A stretch of DNA of 64,000 nucleotides from an uncultured Spirochaetaceae bacterium (GTDB lineage Bacteria > Spirochaetota > Spirochaetia > Sphaerochaetales > Sphaerochaetaceae): the NCBI GenBank assembly GCA_944389275.1, contig CALXLT010000033.1, positions 1 to 64,000 on the forward strand, in the 5' to 3' direction. A program made the translations under genes and the position numbers. Under the pieces are notes generated by a model, which saw only the letters and a list, made by a program, of their open reading frames with translations, made no database searches and had not been told where the DNA came from. Below, piece by piece: positions 15,803-24,450 of this stretch (position 1 is the first letter of the stretch; each line of letters starts with the position of its first letter).

Positions 15803-17620
15803 ATGGATGAATTACTCCCAGGATTCAAGGCGTTAGGCCTTTCCGAGCCTACGCTTAAGGCTCTCAAGGACAAGGGCTTCGAGGAGCCCACAGAGATACA
15901 GAAGCTTGCCATTCCACGCCTGCTGGAAGAAGGCACTGAGATTGTCGGGCAGGCCCAGACCGGAACAGGAAAGACAGCGGCGTTCGCCCTGCCTATCATA
16001 GAGACGATAGATGCCTCATCTTCCGCAGTGCAGGCTCTGATACTTGTCCCGACAAGGGAGCTTGCCGGGCAGGTTGCGGAGGAGATCGGATCGCTGAGGG
16101 GGGAGCGGAAGCTCGAGGTCACCCCTATTTACGGCGGCGCCAGCATGGAAGCCCAGCTGAAGAAGCTCAGAAAGGGTGTGCAGATAGTAGTCGGGACGCC
16201 AGGAAGGATACTCGATCACATCAGGCGCGGCTCCCTTAAGCTCGAAAATCTGAAGTTCATGGTGCTCGATGAGGCTGACGAGATGCTCGACATGGGCTTC
16301 ATCGATGATATCGAGCAGGTGCTCAGGGCCGTTCCAGAGAAGAAACGCATGCTGATGTTCTCCGCGACGATGCCGCCTGAGATCATGAAGCTCGCCGAAA
16401 GCTTCATGAAGAACGCCGAGGTCATACGCACGCAGAAGAAGGAGAGCGCCACGCTTAGCGCGGACCAGATCTACTATGAGGTCAGGGAATCAGACAAGCT
16501 TGAGGCACTGACACGCATAATAGACAAGGAAAGCGATTTCTATGGCGTCGTGTTCTGCCGCACCAAGCTCCAGTGCGATGAGATCGGCGGCAAGCTCCGC
16601 GACCGCGGCTATGACGCGGCATCGCTCCATGGAGACCTCTCGCAGAGAGAGCGCGAGCAGATCCTGAAGAAGATGAAGGATCATCAGATATCCATCCTCG
16701 TGGCAACCGATGTTGCCGCCCGTGGCCTCGATATCCAGGACCTCACGCATGTCATCAACTACTCCATCCCGCAGGATCCGGAGATCTATATCCATCGTGT
16801 CGGACGCACGGGAAGGGCCGGGAAGAACGGCACCGCGATCACATTCATAACCCCGTCGGAAGCGAGGAAGTTCTCCTTCATCCGCAAGGCATCGCGCGCG
16901 GAGATCCGCAAGGAGGAGATCCCGCGGGCCGAGGATATTATCGAAGGCAAGAAGGCAAGGATCACGGCCCAGGTCGAGGAGGCGCTGCTGCAGGAGCCGA
17001 AGAACGACTATCTGGACATAGCGCGCGCGGTTCTCATAGGCCGGGATCCTGAGAGCGCGTTCGCGAGCCTTCTCGGCTACTTCTACCGCAATGAGCTAGA
17101 TATCTCCCAGTACAGGAAGATCGAGGCGATCGTGCCGAAGGCGAAGAAGGAAAGGGGAAGGAAGGCTGATGCGGGCAAGGCCTCATTCGAGGAAGAAGGC
17201 ACTACGCGCCTCTTCATAGCCCGCGGCCGCAAGGACGGGCTTACCAAGGCGATGCTCGCGAACATCATCATAGAGCAGTCCGGAGTCCGCGACGAGGATC
17301 TTTCCGACATCGAGGTGCACGATGACTGCTCATTCGTCAGCGCCCCCTACTCCATCGCCGAGCGCATACTCAAGTCCTATGAGGAGCGCACCGTGAAAGG
17401 AAAGCCTATAGTCACGCGCGCCAAGCAGGAGAGGAAGGCGGAGCCGAAGAGGAAGGCGTCAGGCAAGAGGGACGCGATGAAGGGCAGGAAGAGAAGACGT
17501 GACTGGGAGGACGACTTCCAGCCATATGGCCGCGACACCCGCCCTGGCGAGGACGGCCGCCTCTCATTCCCTGAGAGGAAGCGTGACAAGGCCAGGGGCG
17601 GAAGGAGAAGAAGGAAATGA
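15803..17620 (+). CDS. deaD: DEAD-box ATP-dependent RNA helicase (DeaD/CsdA-like)
   Basis: The 605-residue protein carries every DEAD-box motif: Q motif FEEPTEIQKLAIP, AQTGTGKT at 51-58, PTRELA, TPGR, DEAD, SAT, and HRVGRTGRAG. Residues about 465-540 (TTRLFIARGRKDGLTKAMLANIIIEQSG) match the DbpA-type RNA-binding domain, and the last 60 residues are a very basic Arg/Lys tail. It unwinds structured RNA, probably in ribosome assembly and mRNA decay, and such genes are often cold-induced. Its TGA overlaps the glf ATG (ATGA). Confidence 0.92.
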   Translation: MDELLPGFKALGLSEPTLKALKDKGFEEPTEIQKLAIPRLLEEGTEIVGQAQTGTGKTAAFALPIIETIDASSSAVQALILVPTRELAGQVAEEIGSLRGERKLEVTPIYGGASMEAQLKKLRKGVQIVVGTPGRILDHIRRGSLKLENLKFMVLDEADEMLDMGFIDDIEQVLRAVPEKKRMLMFSATMPPEIMKLAESFMKNAEVIRTQKKESATLSADQIYYEVRESDKLEALTRIIDKESDFYGVVFCRTKLQCDEIGGKLRDRGYDAASLHGDLSQREREQILKKMKDHQISILVATDVAARGLDIQDLTHVINYSIPQDPEIYIHRVGRTGRAGKNGTAITFITPSEARKFSFIRKASRAEIRKEEIPRAEDIIEGKKARITAQVEEALLQEPKNDYLDIARAVLIGRDPESAFASLLGYFYRNELDISQYRKIEAIVPKAKKERGRKADAGKASFEEEGTTRLFIARGRKDGLTKAMLANIIIEQSGVRDEDLSDIEVHDDCSFVSAPYSIAERILKSYEERTVKGKPIVTRAKQERKAEPKRKASGKRDAMKGRKRRRDWEDDFQPYGRDTRPGEDGRLSFPERKRDKARGGRRRRK

Positions 17621-18717
17621 ACAAGCGCTACTCTTTCCTCATAGCCGGCTCAGGCCTCTTCGGATCGGTATTCGCCCATGAGGCCGTGAAGAAAGGGCAC
17701 TCCGTGCTCATGGTCGAGAGAAGGGATCATATCGGAGGGAACATATACACGGAGAAAAGGGACGGCATAGACATCCATGTCTACGGTGCCCATATCTTCC
17801 ACACCTCAGACAAGGAGGTCTGGGACTACGTCACATCGCTGGTGCCGTTCCACTCCTTCATCAACTCCCCTATCGCGAACTACAAGGGCCGCATACTCAA
17901 CATGCCCTTCAACATGAACACCTTCTCCAGGATGTGGGACATAGCAACCCCCGAGGAGGCGATGGAGAGGATAGAGGCGCAGAGAAGCGAGATCAAGGGA
18001 GAGCCCAGGAACCTCGAGGAGCAGGCCATAAGCCTTGTCGGCCGCGATATCTATGAGATCCTCGTCAAAGGCTACACCGAGAAGCAGTGGGGAAGAAGCG
18101 CGTCTGAGCTTCCCCCTTCGATCATAAAGCGCCTTCCCGTGAGGTTCACCTATGACAACAACTACTTCAACGATACCTATCAGGGGATTCCTGACGATGG
18201 CTATACAGCCATCATAGAGCGCCTGCTGGAAGGCGTTGACGTGATCACGGGCGAGGACTATGCAAAGCGGAGGGAGTATTGGGACAGCAAGGCTGACAGG
18301 ACGCTCTACACCGGCTGCCTTGACCGCCTCTATGGCTATGAGTACGGCAAGCTGCAGTACCGCTCCGAGATATTCGAGACAGAGAGGATAGAGAAGGAGA
18401 ACTACCAGGGAGTGGCTGTCGTGAACTACACGGACAGGGAAACGCCCTGGACCAGGATAATCGAGCATAAGCATTTCTCGCATCATAGCTCCCCTGTCAC
18501 CTGGATAAGCCGCGAATACCCCGTGGACTACGAGAAGACAGATGAGCCTTTCTACCCCATCAACGATGAAAGGAACAATGCCCTATACAGGAAATACAGG
18601 GAAAGGGCGGAGAAGGAGGAGCGCCTCATAATCGGAGGCCGCCTTGCCGACTATGCCTACTATGACATGGACAAGACGGTCAAGGAAGCGCTCGGGAAGG
18701 CTCAGATGTGGGTGTGA
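17617..18717 (+). CDS. glf: UDP-galactopyranose mutase
   Basis: The 366-residue protein has the FAD-binding start FLIAGSGLFGSVFAHEAVKKG, the ERRDHIGGNIYTE stretch and the UGM signature YGAHIFHTSDKEVWDYV, plus EKQWGRSASELPPSIIKRLPVR and the C-terminal GGRLADYAYYDMD. It converts UDP-galactopyranose to UDP-galactofuranose for cell-surface glycans. The length equals the family norm. It is coupled to the helicase gene by a 4-base overlap, an odd functional pairing. Its own terminator lies inside the opposing trpR gene. Confidence 0.95.
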   Translation: MNKRYSFLIAGSGLFGSVFAHEAVKKGHSVLMVERRDHIGGNIYTEKRDGIDIHVYGAHIFHTSDKEVWDYVTSLVPFHSFINSPIANYKGRILNMPFNMNTFSRMWDIATPEEAMERIEAQRSEIKGEPRNLEEQAISLVGRDIYEILVKGYTEKQWGRSASELPPSIIKRLPVRFTYDNNYFNDTYQGIPDDGYTAIIERLLEGVDVITGEDYAKRREYWDSKADRTLYTGCLDRLYGYEYGKLQYRSEIFETERIEKENYQGVAVVNYTDRETPWTRIIEHKHFSHHSSPVTWISREYPVDYEKTDEPFYPINDERNNALYRKYRERAEKEERLIIGGRLADYAYYDMDKTVKEALGKAQMWV

Positions 18718-19046
18718 TCCTCATCATAGCGGGAGGAGAGAAGATGGCGCATGAAGCCATCTTCTTTTTTCAGCATCCTCGACCCGCGGGTTATCTTGCA
18801 AAGCGAGAGCCCTCGCTTTGAGGCTATCTCACGCTGAGGCTTACCCTGGTAGATATCATCCATCAGCAGCCAGCGCGTGATGAAGTCCTTCTTCTCGGAT
18901 TCGGTGAAGATATCATCAAAGAGGGCCTTCATCTCCTCAGGGTCAGAGGTGGAGGAGAACACGTTTATTATGTCCTCATATGCGTTCCTCGCCTCCTCCT
19001 CAGGAGTAGGGACAGCCTTCCTTGGTTTTCTATCGACAGTATTCAT
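18702..19046 (-). CDS. trpR: Trp repressor family regulator
   Basis: The 114-residue protein matches the TrpR fold: helical EEARNAYEDIINVFSSTSDPEEMKALFDDIFTESEKKDF and the HTH PQREIASKRGLSLCKITRGSRMLKK, where TrpR has REIAxxLGVSxATITRGSNxLK. It should bind DNA with tryptophan as co-repressor. The trpXYZ importer at 7001-11822 is an obvious candidate target. The gene has its own promoter with the -10 six bases before ATG (leaderless). Its 3' end overlaps glf by 16 bases, tail to tail, and contains the glf terminator on the other strand. Confidence 0.8.
   Translation of the reverse strand: MNTVDRKPRKAVPTPEEEARNAYEDIINVFSSTSDPEEMKALFDDIFTESEKKDFITRWLLMDDIYQGKPQREIASKRGLSLCKITRGSRMLKKEDGFMRHLLSSRYDEDHTHI
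18740..18770 (+). terminator. glf terminator embedded in trpR
   Basis: GAAGATGGC and GCCATCTTC form a perfect 9-base stem with a 7-base loop followed by T6, 22 bases after the glf stop. The whole structure is inside the coding sequence of trpR on the opposite strand. Confidence 0.85.
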
Positions 19047-19052
19047 ATGGAA

Positions 19053-19081
19053 AGAGTACGGCTGGATAAGGCCTGCGTCAA
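19053..19081 (-). promoter_or_regulatory. trpR promoter, leaderless
   Basis: TTGACG (19076-19081), a 17-base spacer and TACTCT (19053-19058) on the minus strand; the -10 ends 6 bases before the trpR ATG. The -35 lies just beyond the cls stop codon. Confidence 0.65.
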
Positions 19082-19082
19082 G

Positions 19083-20603
19083 CTAGAGGGCCGGAGAGAA
19101 GAGACGGAGGAAGTAGCGCATTATGCGCTTGGGGATGCTGACGGACCTCGCCTCCGCCGCGCTCTGCTCGCGAGACATGCCGAATGTCTTCAGGAAATCG
19201 CTTCGGACCTGGGCGACTACCGGGGAGCGGAAGAAGAGCACGGAAAGCTCGAAATGGAGGTAGAACGACCTGTAGTCTATATTCGTGGTCCCCACGACCG
19301 CCACCTCGTCATCGACGAGGAACGTCTTTGAGTGTATGAAGCCCGGGATGTACTCATAGATCCGCACCCCGGCCTCCAGAAGCTGCAGATAGTTCGACCT
19401 GGAGACCTCGAACACCGATTTCTTGTCAGGATAGTGCGGCGTGATTATCCTCACGTCAACCCCTGAGCGCGCCGCGATCGACAGGGCCTCGATCATCGAG
19501 TCATCCGGGATAAGATACGGCGTCGTGATCCATATGTTCCTCTCGGCCATGCTTATCATCTTGAGATAGACATTCTCGGTGGTAGTATCGGAATCGAGGG
19601 GGTTATCGCCGAAAGGCTGCACGAAGCCCTCGCTCCTTCCCTTCTCTGTCGGAAGGTACTGCGAGAGATCATCATGCCCGCCGGCAACGCCCATCCACAT
19701 CTCCAGGAAGAGGAACGTGAAGTTCATCACGGCAGAGCCCTTTATCTTCACGGCGTTGTCCTTCCAGTAGCCGAACCTGATTACGTCATTCGAGTACTCA
19801 TCGGAGAGATTGAGGCCTCCGGTGTAGCAGATGTTGCCATCTATGTCGAAGATCTTGCGATGGTCACGGAAATTGAGGCGCGGATTGAAATGGAAGCGCA
19901 CGCGGTTGAACACGACTGTCTTGATACCCTTCGCGCGGAGCTTCCTGTCATAATGCTTGGGCAGTGAGCTGATCGAGCCCATATCATCATAGATGACGCG
20001 CACATCAACCCCCTCCTGCACCTTCTTCTCAAGCTCTGAGAGTATCAGGGACCACCAATGGCCCTCGCCTATTATGAAGTACTCAATGAAGATGAACCGC
20101 TTCGCTCCCCTCACCTCCTCCAATAGATCGATGAAGAAGGCATCGGCATACTCGAAATACGTGCACTCGGTATCGACCCAGGCGGACATACCTGTTGAGT
20201 TGCGGACAAATAGCGAGAGCTTTCGGAACTCAGGAGAGAGCGCGTAGAGCTCCTCGTCGGCATTGGGCGGTATGGAATCCTCACGCGGCAGCGATCTCCT
20301 GAAAGCCTCTGTCTTCTTCCGCGAGAAATAGCCAAGCTTCTTGTTTGCCATGAGGAAGTAAAGCACAGCCCCGTACAGCGGGAATATGCAGATGAGGAAT
20401 ATCCAGACGGTGCGGTACGCGGGCTTCTCAGGCCTCGTGAAGACCACGAAGCCCATGAGTATGGAAAAGAGCGAGAAGAAGAGGAAATACCCTTTTACGT
20501 AGCTTGCCCAGAACACGAAATAGGCAATTACCGCGAACTGGAGGATGAATGCCAGCACTGACCACAGAAGCCGGGATGTAAGCACCTTGAAGAGCTTTCT
20601 CAT
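19083..20603 (-). CDS. cls: Cardiolipin synthase
   Basis: The 506-residue protein has two or three N-terminal membrane helices (about 8-85) and two phospholipase D HKD motifs: HRKIFDIDGNICYTGGLN and HSKTFLVDDEVAVVGTTN. It transfers a phosphatidyl group between phosphatidylglycerol molecules to make cardiolipin in the cytoplasmic membrane. The length is typical. Its ATG overlaps the queH stop by 4 bases, so it is translated with queH. Confidence 0.93.
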   Translation of the reverse strand: MRKLFKVLTSRLLWSVLAFILQFAVIAYFVFWASYVKGYFLFFSLFSILMGFVVFTRPEKPAYRTVWIFLICIFPLYGAVLYFLMANKKLGYFSRKKTEAFRRSLPREDSIPPNADEELYALSPEFRKLSLFVRNSTGMSAWVDTECTYFEYADAFFIDLLEEVRGAKRFIFIEYFIIGEGHWWSLILSELEKKVQEGVDVRVIYDDMGSISSLPKHYDRKLRAKGIKTVVFNRVRFHFNPRLNFRDHRKIFDIDGNICYTGGLNLSDEYSNDVIRFGYWKDNAVKIKGSAVMNFTFLFLEMWMGVAGGHDDLSQYLPTEKGRSEGFVQPFGDNPLDSDTTTENVYLKMISMAERNIWITTPYLIPDDSMIEALSIAARSGVDVRIITPHYPDKKSVFEVSRSNYLQLLEAGVRIYEYIPGFIHSKTFLVDDEVAVVGTTNIDYRSFYLHFELSVLFFRSPVVAQVRSDFLKTFGMSREQSAAEARSVSIPKRIMRYFLRLFSPAL

Positions 20604-21130
20604 CGCCTATCCCTCAGCGAGAACTCGCAACCGCAGTAATCCTGCCTGTAGAGACCAAGCTCCTTTGACAGCATCACGGACCTGTTGAATCCATCCTTCT
20701 TCTTGAAGTCTATCTCCTGGAACCCGGGGTAATCATCGCCTATGCGGAATATGGCGGCGCTGGGCTTGAAGCGTGAGACGGTAAGAGTGGTCGTGAACTC
20801 GTCTATGCCAAGCTCCCTGGCCTTCTCCGCCGTACGAGCGAGGTTGAAGCGGAAGCAGATCAGGCAGCGCTCTCCATGCTCCCTGTCCTCCTCATGTCCC
20901 TTCACGGCCTCAAGCCACCTTGAATGGTCCCATTCATCGAGGATCACCTCAAGGCCATTGAGGCGTGCCACTATGAGAAGGTTCTCATAACGCTTCATGA
21001 ACTCCTCTTCAGGGAAGATATTGCTGTCTGAGAAGAAAAGGACCGGCTCGTAGCCTTCAGAGAGAAGGCGCTCAATGCTCGAAGTGGCGCACGGTCCGCA
21101 GCATACATGTACCAATATCCTCTTTCCCAT
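20600..21130 (-). CDS. queH: Epoxyqueuosine reductase QueH
   Basis: The 176-residue protein matches the QueH (DUF208) family: ILVHVCCGPCATSSIERL with the CCxxC at 10-14, FFSDSNIFPEEEFMKRYENL, the CxxC of ERCLICFRFNLART, SRFKPSAAI and the C-terminal CGCEFSLRDR. QueH reduces epoxyqueuosine to queuosine in the anticodon of some tRNAs, using an Fe-S centre. I place the start at 21128-21130 (MGKRILVHV); the ATG 21 bases upstream would include the -10 box. It shares an operon with cls. Confidence 0.88.
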   Translation of the reverse strand: MGKRILVHVCCGPCATSSIERLLSEGYEPVLFFSDSNIFPEEEFMKRYENLLIVARLNGLEVILDEWDHSRWLEAVKGHEEDREHGERCLICFRFNLARTAEKARELGIDEFTTTLTVSRFKPSAAIFRIGDDYPGFQEIDFKKKDGFNRSVMLSKELGLYRQDYCGCEFSLRDRR

Positions 21131-21141
21131 AGGCTTAGAGG

Positions 21142-21170
21142 ATGATAACATACTGAAAATCAAGACACAA
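21142..21170 (-). promoter_or_regulatory. queH-cls promoter
   Basis: TTGTGT (21165-21170), 17 bases, TATCAT (21142-21147); the -10 ends 11 bases before the queH ATG, leaving a leader of about 4-5 bases and no SD. Confidence 0.55.
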
Positions 21171-21183
21171 TGGCAGGTAAGGA

Positions 21184-22257
21184 ATGCATAGATATAAACA
21201 GACACCGGCAATAGTGCTCCTCGTTATCGGAATCGCCCTTATGATGATGCCCTCGGTACCGAGGGCGCTGGTCCTCGCGGTGCTTGCCGCGGCGGCGGTC
21301 CTGATGGTATTCGCCTCCAGGAGCTCCTACTATTTCAACAAGGCCTCGAAGATAATAAGGACCAAGGAAGTGGCAAGGTTCCCGGAGGCGGTCGGCTACC
21401 TGAACAAGGCGATAGACGCGGGGCTTCCGGATGACTATCTCGTGATAGCGGCATCGGTGCTGATGCAGTACGGAGACAAGGAGAAGGCAAGGACCGCCCT
21501 TGTCCCCCTCCTGGACTCAAAGAAGAAGCAGACGGCGGCGCTCGCGAAGATAACGCTCTCGATGTACTACTTCGTAAGCGATGACATCGAGGAGGCCATA
21601 AGGCTCTGCGAGAGCGCGAGGGACGATGATGGCTCTGCCGACCGCAACCTGTATGTCAATCTCGCCGTGTACTACCTCAGGGCCGGGGACAGGAAGAACT
21701 ACAGGAAGACGGTGAAGGATGCCGTGAGCCACTATCCATCCTCCCCCGCCGTCGTAGACTCCCAGGCCATCCTCTACATGCTCGATGGCAGATGGGATCT
21801 CGCGGGCGCGACGCTCTTCGCGATCTTCGATACCATCAACCCGTCATTCGCGGATCCATATGTCCACATGGCCATGGTCCATATGCATTACGGGGAGATC
21901 GGCAAGGCGCGAAAGGAGCTTGAGAAGGCTGAGGCGACGCTCTTCACGAACATATCTGTATATGATCCGGAGGATATCTCAAGGATAAGGGAAACGCTGG
22001 ATAAGGATGATGAGATCATACCTATGATCCGGGCGTTCGAGAACGATATCGCATCAGCCGCGTCAGGATGCATCCCCTCATGGGAGAAGGGCGACACGAC
22101 GGACGCCGGCACATCCCTGATACCAGGCTTCCCCGCAGAGCCTGACTTCAAGAAGGAGGCCCTGCCTGAGAAGGACTACGTCGAGGATGAGGACGAGGAT
22201 ATAAGCACAGACCTCACCGACGCGGATGAGAGGTGGCTCGAGAGGCACCAGGACTAA
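21184..22257 (+). CDS. Membrane-anchored TPR protein
   Basis: The 357-residue protein opens with two hydrophobic helices (about 8-46) followed by helical repeats that read as TPRs: VGYLNKAIDAGLPDDYLVIAASVLM, DIEEAIRLCESAR, NLYVNLAVYYLRAGDRKNYRKT and VHMAMVHMHYGEIGKARKELEKAE. The C-terminus is very acidic (VEDEDEDISTDLTDADE). It probably scaffolds a membrane complex; the partner is unknown. It is divergent from queH and its stop overlaps the patatin gene end (tail to tail) by 4 bases. No good SD precedes the ATG. Confidence 0.7.
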   Translation: MHRYKQTPAIVLLVIGIALMMMPSVPRALVLAVLAAAAVLMVFASRSSYYFNKASKIIRTKEVARFPEAVGYLNKAIDAGLPDDYLVIAASVLMQYGDKEKARTALVPLLDSKKKQTAALAKITLSMYYFVSDDIEEAIRLCESARDDDGSADRNLYVNLAVYYLRAGDRKNYRKTVKDAVSHYPSSPAVVDSQAILYMLDGRWDLAGATLFAIFDTINPSFADPYVHMAMVHMHYGEIGKARKELEKAEATLFTNISVYDPEDISRIRETLDKDDEIIPMIRAFENDIASAASGCIPSWEKGDTTDAGTSLIPGFPAEPDFKKEALPEKDYVEDEDEDISTDLTDADERWLERHQD

Positions 22258-24248
22258 TACTTGAGCGACAGGAGGAACGAGGCCGCGAAGTTATTCGCCC
22301 AGGAATCATAGCCGAGGCGGATCCTGATAGGCAGGTCAACCAGCCCTATCAGTGAAAGCGCGGTCTGCAGCTCCACTCCCGTAGACACGCTCACCGCCGC
22401 GTCCCTTATCAGGAGATCGCAGTAGATCCCTATCTCGGAGTTCTCGATGATCACGAACTCGCCGAATGTCGGGGAGTAAGGGATATCATAGCCGAAGCCG
22501 AGGGATATCATCGTGATATGGTAATCCGCGGGTGTCACGAATCCCGCGTCCTTCATCACGTTGGGGCTGGTATAGCCATCGGAGAGGAAGAGAGGCACGT
22601 CGCCCTGCCCGTCGAATCTCATGGCAAGCCTTGAGAACACGCGGGCATCGATATAAAGCGAGTCAGCTGGCGGCAGCAGGAAGCGTGCCGATATGTCGAT
22701 ATCGATGAAATGCCTAGGCTCCCGCAGCCAGTTGCCGCGCGCGACAAGCATGTAGCCCAGCGACATATCAGGATTGAACCAGTCAAGCGAGAGGCTGCCG
22801 TCGAAGAAGCCAGAGAAGACAAGGGCATCAAGCCCCTCGAAATCCGTCCTGTACTCAAGCGCTTCCTTGAAAGAGACATCAAAGAGCCCCTCAGTCGCCC
22901 AGATGACCCAATCAAGGCCCTGGCGCATATAGAGCTCCGGTATGTACCATGGGTCATGGCCGAAGTCAAGGGAGGCCTCAAGCATGATGCGGAGGTTATC
23001 CAGCGGATAGTACGACACGTAGCCCTCGATCATAGGATACGCGCCCGCTGTCTGGGGCGTCATGAAGTCAAAGGCAAAGCCAAGGGACGTGCCGGCCTCG
23101 AATCCATAGTACCTATAGTCGAAATCAACGGCGAAGTCCGCGGAGTTATTGAGGAAGCGGCGGAATTTCCTGTCAACGTTCTGCTCGAAGCAGATCCCGA
23201 GGGTATATGACGGGGACACGGCCTCAACGCGACCGAAGTACTTGAGCCCCTTCGTCGCGGTATCTATCGCGCTGTCATAGCCGCGGCGCAGCGTAAGCAT
23301 ATGCCTCGGAAGCCCCGCCTTGTATATCCCGGCAAGCTCATCGGCCTTCTCCGCGGCGCTTTCGTAGCCTATCCCAGCCATCTCCCCCATCTTGTCGAAG
23401 TCCATGAAGGAGAACTGCTCGACATCGCAGCGTATCCATATGAAGTCCTCATGGGCCTTCATGTCAGCAGCGGCCTTCTGGTTCTTGCCGATATCGAAGG
23501 AGGAATTGAGTATCGATATGATATTCCTCAGATCGATCGAGGAGACATTGTAGAACGTCGTCGAGACTATGACCGTATCCGAGTATTCGAACGCGGCATC
23601 CACCGGGGCCAGGGATATCACCCCGCCATCTATCAGGAGGTGCCCGTTGTAGATCCTCGGCGCGAAGTAAACGGGAAGCGCGAATGAAGCGAGAAGCACT
23701 TCAGTGAAATCGCCCTCGCAGATCCTGATCTCCCTCTTCGTGACAAGGTCATCGCAGACGACCATCACCGGGATATCCAGATCCTCAAGCCTGAGATCGG
23801 TGCCGACAACGCTCTTCACGAGCGTCTCCAGCCCCGATGGGTGCAGCAGCCCGCCCTCCACGGGAAGCGTGAACGTAAAGAGGGACGAGAGATCCCCCGC
23901 CGTAAGCGCCTCGATTATCTGATCAGGAGAGAGCCCCGCCGCGTACAGCAGCCCTATTATCGAGCCCATGCTGTTCGATACTATGAAATCAGGCACGATG
24001 CCCTCGTCCTCGAGGTATGAAAGCACGCCAAGATGGGCCAGGGCCCTGGCGCTGCCGCCTGTGAGCACGAGCCCGATCGGGTCACGCTCGCCCCTCGTTC
24101 TCTCCAGTATCCTCTCACGGAATGACTGATCGCCATATGTTATGGGGATATCCGAAACAAGGATCGCCTCGGCATTGTCATATGAGGAGGCGAAGGCTGA
24201 AAAAGACACACAAAGGACAACCAATAGCGCAACGAACCTTCTGAGCAT
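22254..24248 (-). CDS. Patatin-like phospholipase with C-terminal outer-membrane beta-barrel
   Basis: The 664-residue protein has a signal peptide (MLRRFVALLVVLCVSFSAFA), a patatin domain at about 45-260 (LTGGSARALAHLGVL, SNSMGSIIG, and the catalytic-type DGG in LIDGGVISLAPV), and a beta-strand-rich C-terminal half ending in an aromatic Tyr, as outer-membrane barrels do. This is the PlpD-type two-part layout. The nucleophile motif is SNSMG rather than GxSxG, and the oxyanion loop is GGSAR rather than GGGxR, so activity is uncertain. I start at 24246-24248 because the signal peptide begins there. Confidence 0.8.
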   Translation of the reverse strand: MLRRFVALLVVLCVSFSAFASSYDNAEAILVSDIPITYGDQSFRERILERTRGERDPIGLVLTGGSARALAHLGVLSYLEDEGIVPDFIVSNSMGSIIGLLYAAGLSPDQIIEALTAGDLSSLFTFTLPVEGGLLHPSGLETLVKSVVGTDLRLEDLDIPVMVVCDDLVTKREIRICEGDFTEVLLASFALPVYFAPRIYNGHLLIDGGVISLAPVDAAFEYSDTVIVSTTFYNVSSIDLRNIISILNSSFDIGKNQKAAADMKAHEDFIWIRCDVEQFSFMDFDKMGEMAGIGYESAAEKADELAGIYKAGLPRHMLTLRRGYDSAIDTATKGLKYFGRVEAVSPSYTLGICFEQNVDRKFRRFLNNSADFAVDFDYRYYGFEAGTSLGFAFDFMTPQTAGAYPMIEGYVSYYPLDNLRIMLEASLDFGHDPWYIPELYMRQGLDWVIWATEGLFDVSFKEALEYRTDFEGLDALVFSGFFDGSLSLDWFNPDMSLGYMLVARGNWLREPRHFIDIDISARFLLPPADSLYIDARVFSRLAMRFDGQGDVPLFLSDGYTSPNVMKDAGFVTPADYHITMISLGFGYDIPYSPTFGEFVIIENSEIGIYCDLLIRDAAVSVSTGVELQTALSLIGLVDLPIRIRLGYDSWANNFAASFLLSLKY

Positions 24249-24254
24249 ATGTAT

Positions 24255-24260
24255 ACGATA
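24255..24260 (-). promoter_or_regulatory. Possible -10 of the patatin gene
   Basis: TATCGT ends 6 bases before the chosen ATG; TGGGCA 17 bases further up (24278-24283) matches the -35 at 4 of 6. Weak on its own, but it follows the spacing seen at other genes here and no SD is present. Confidence 0.35.
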
Positions 24261-24337
24261 CAGGATATTCGAGCCATTGCCCATAGCTTTGCAAAGATAG
24301 AGACCTATAATTCCACCTTGCAGGCACCTTCCCTATC

Positions 24338-24346
24338 TGCTATCAT
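24338..24346 (+). promoter_or_regulatory. Extended -10 before tRNA-Leu
   Basis: TGC-TATCAT ends 12 bases before the mature 5' end of the tRNA. Confidence 0.5.
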
Positions 24347-24358
24347 AACGGGCAGATT

Positions 24359-24440
24359 GCCGGCGTGGTGGAATTGGTAGACACAGTAGACTCAAAATCT
24401 GCCGGGGCAACCCATACCGGTTCAAGTCCGGTCGCCGGTA
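24359..24440 (+). tRNA. tRNA-Leu (anticodon CAA)
   Basis: An 82-base class II tRNA. The acceptor GCCGGCG pairs with CGCCGGT, discriminator A; the anticodon loop is CTCAAAA (CAA, reads UUG); the variable arm has a GGG/CCC stem; the T-arm is ACCGG-TTCAAGT-CCGGT. The first acceptor pair is G-U rather than G-C. CCA is not encoded. The buk stop codon lies 10 bases further on, facing it. Confidence 0.95.
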
Positions 24441-24450
24441 TAGCTTGTCC

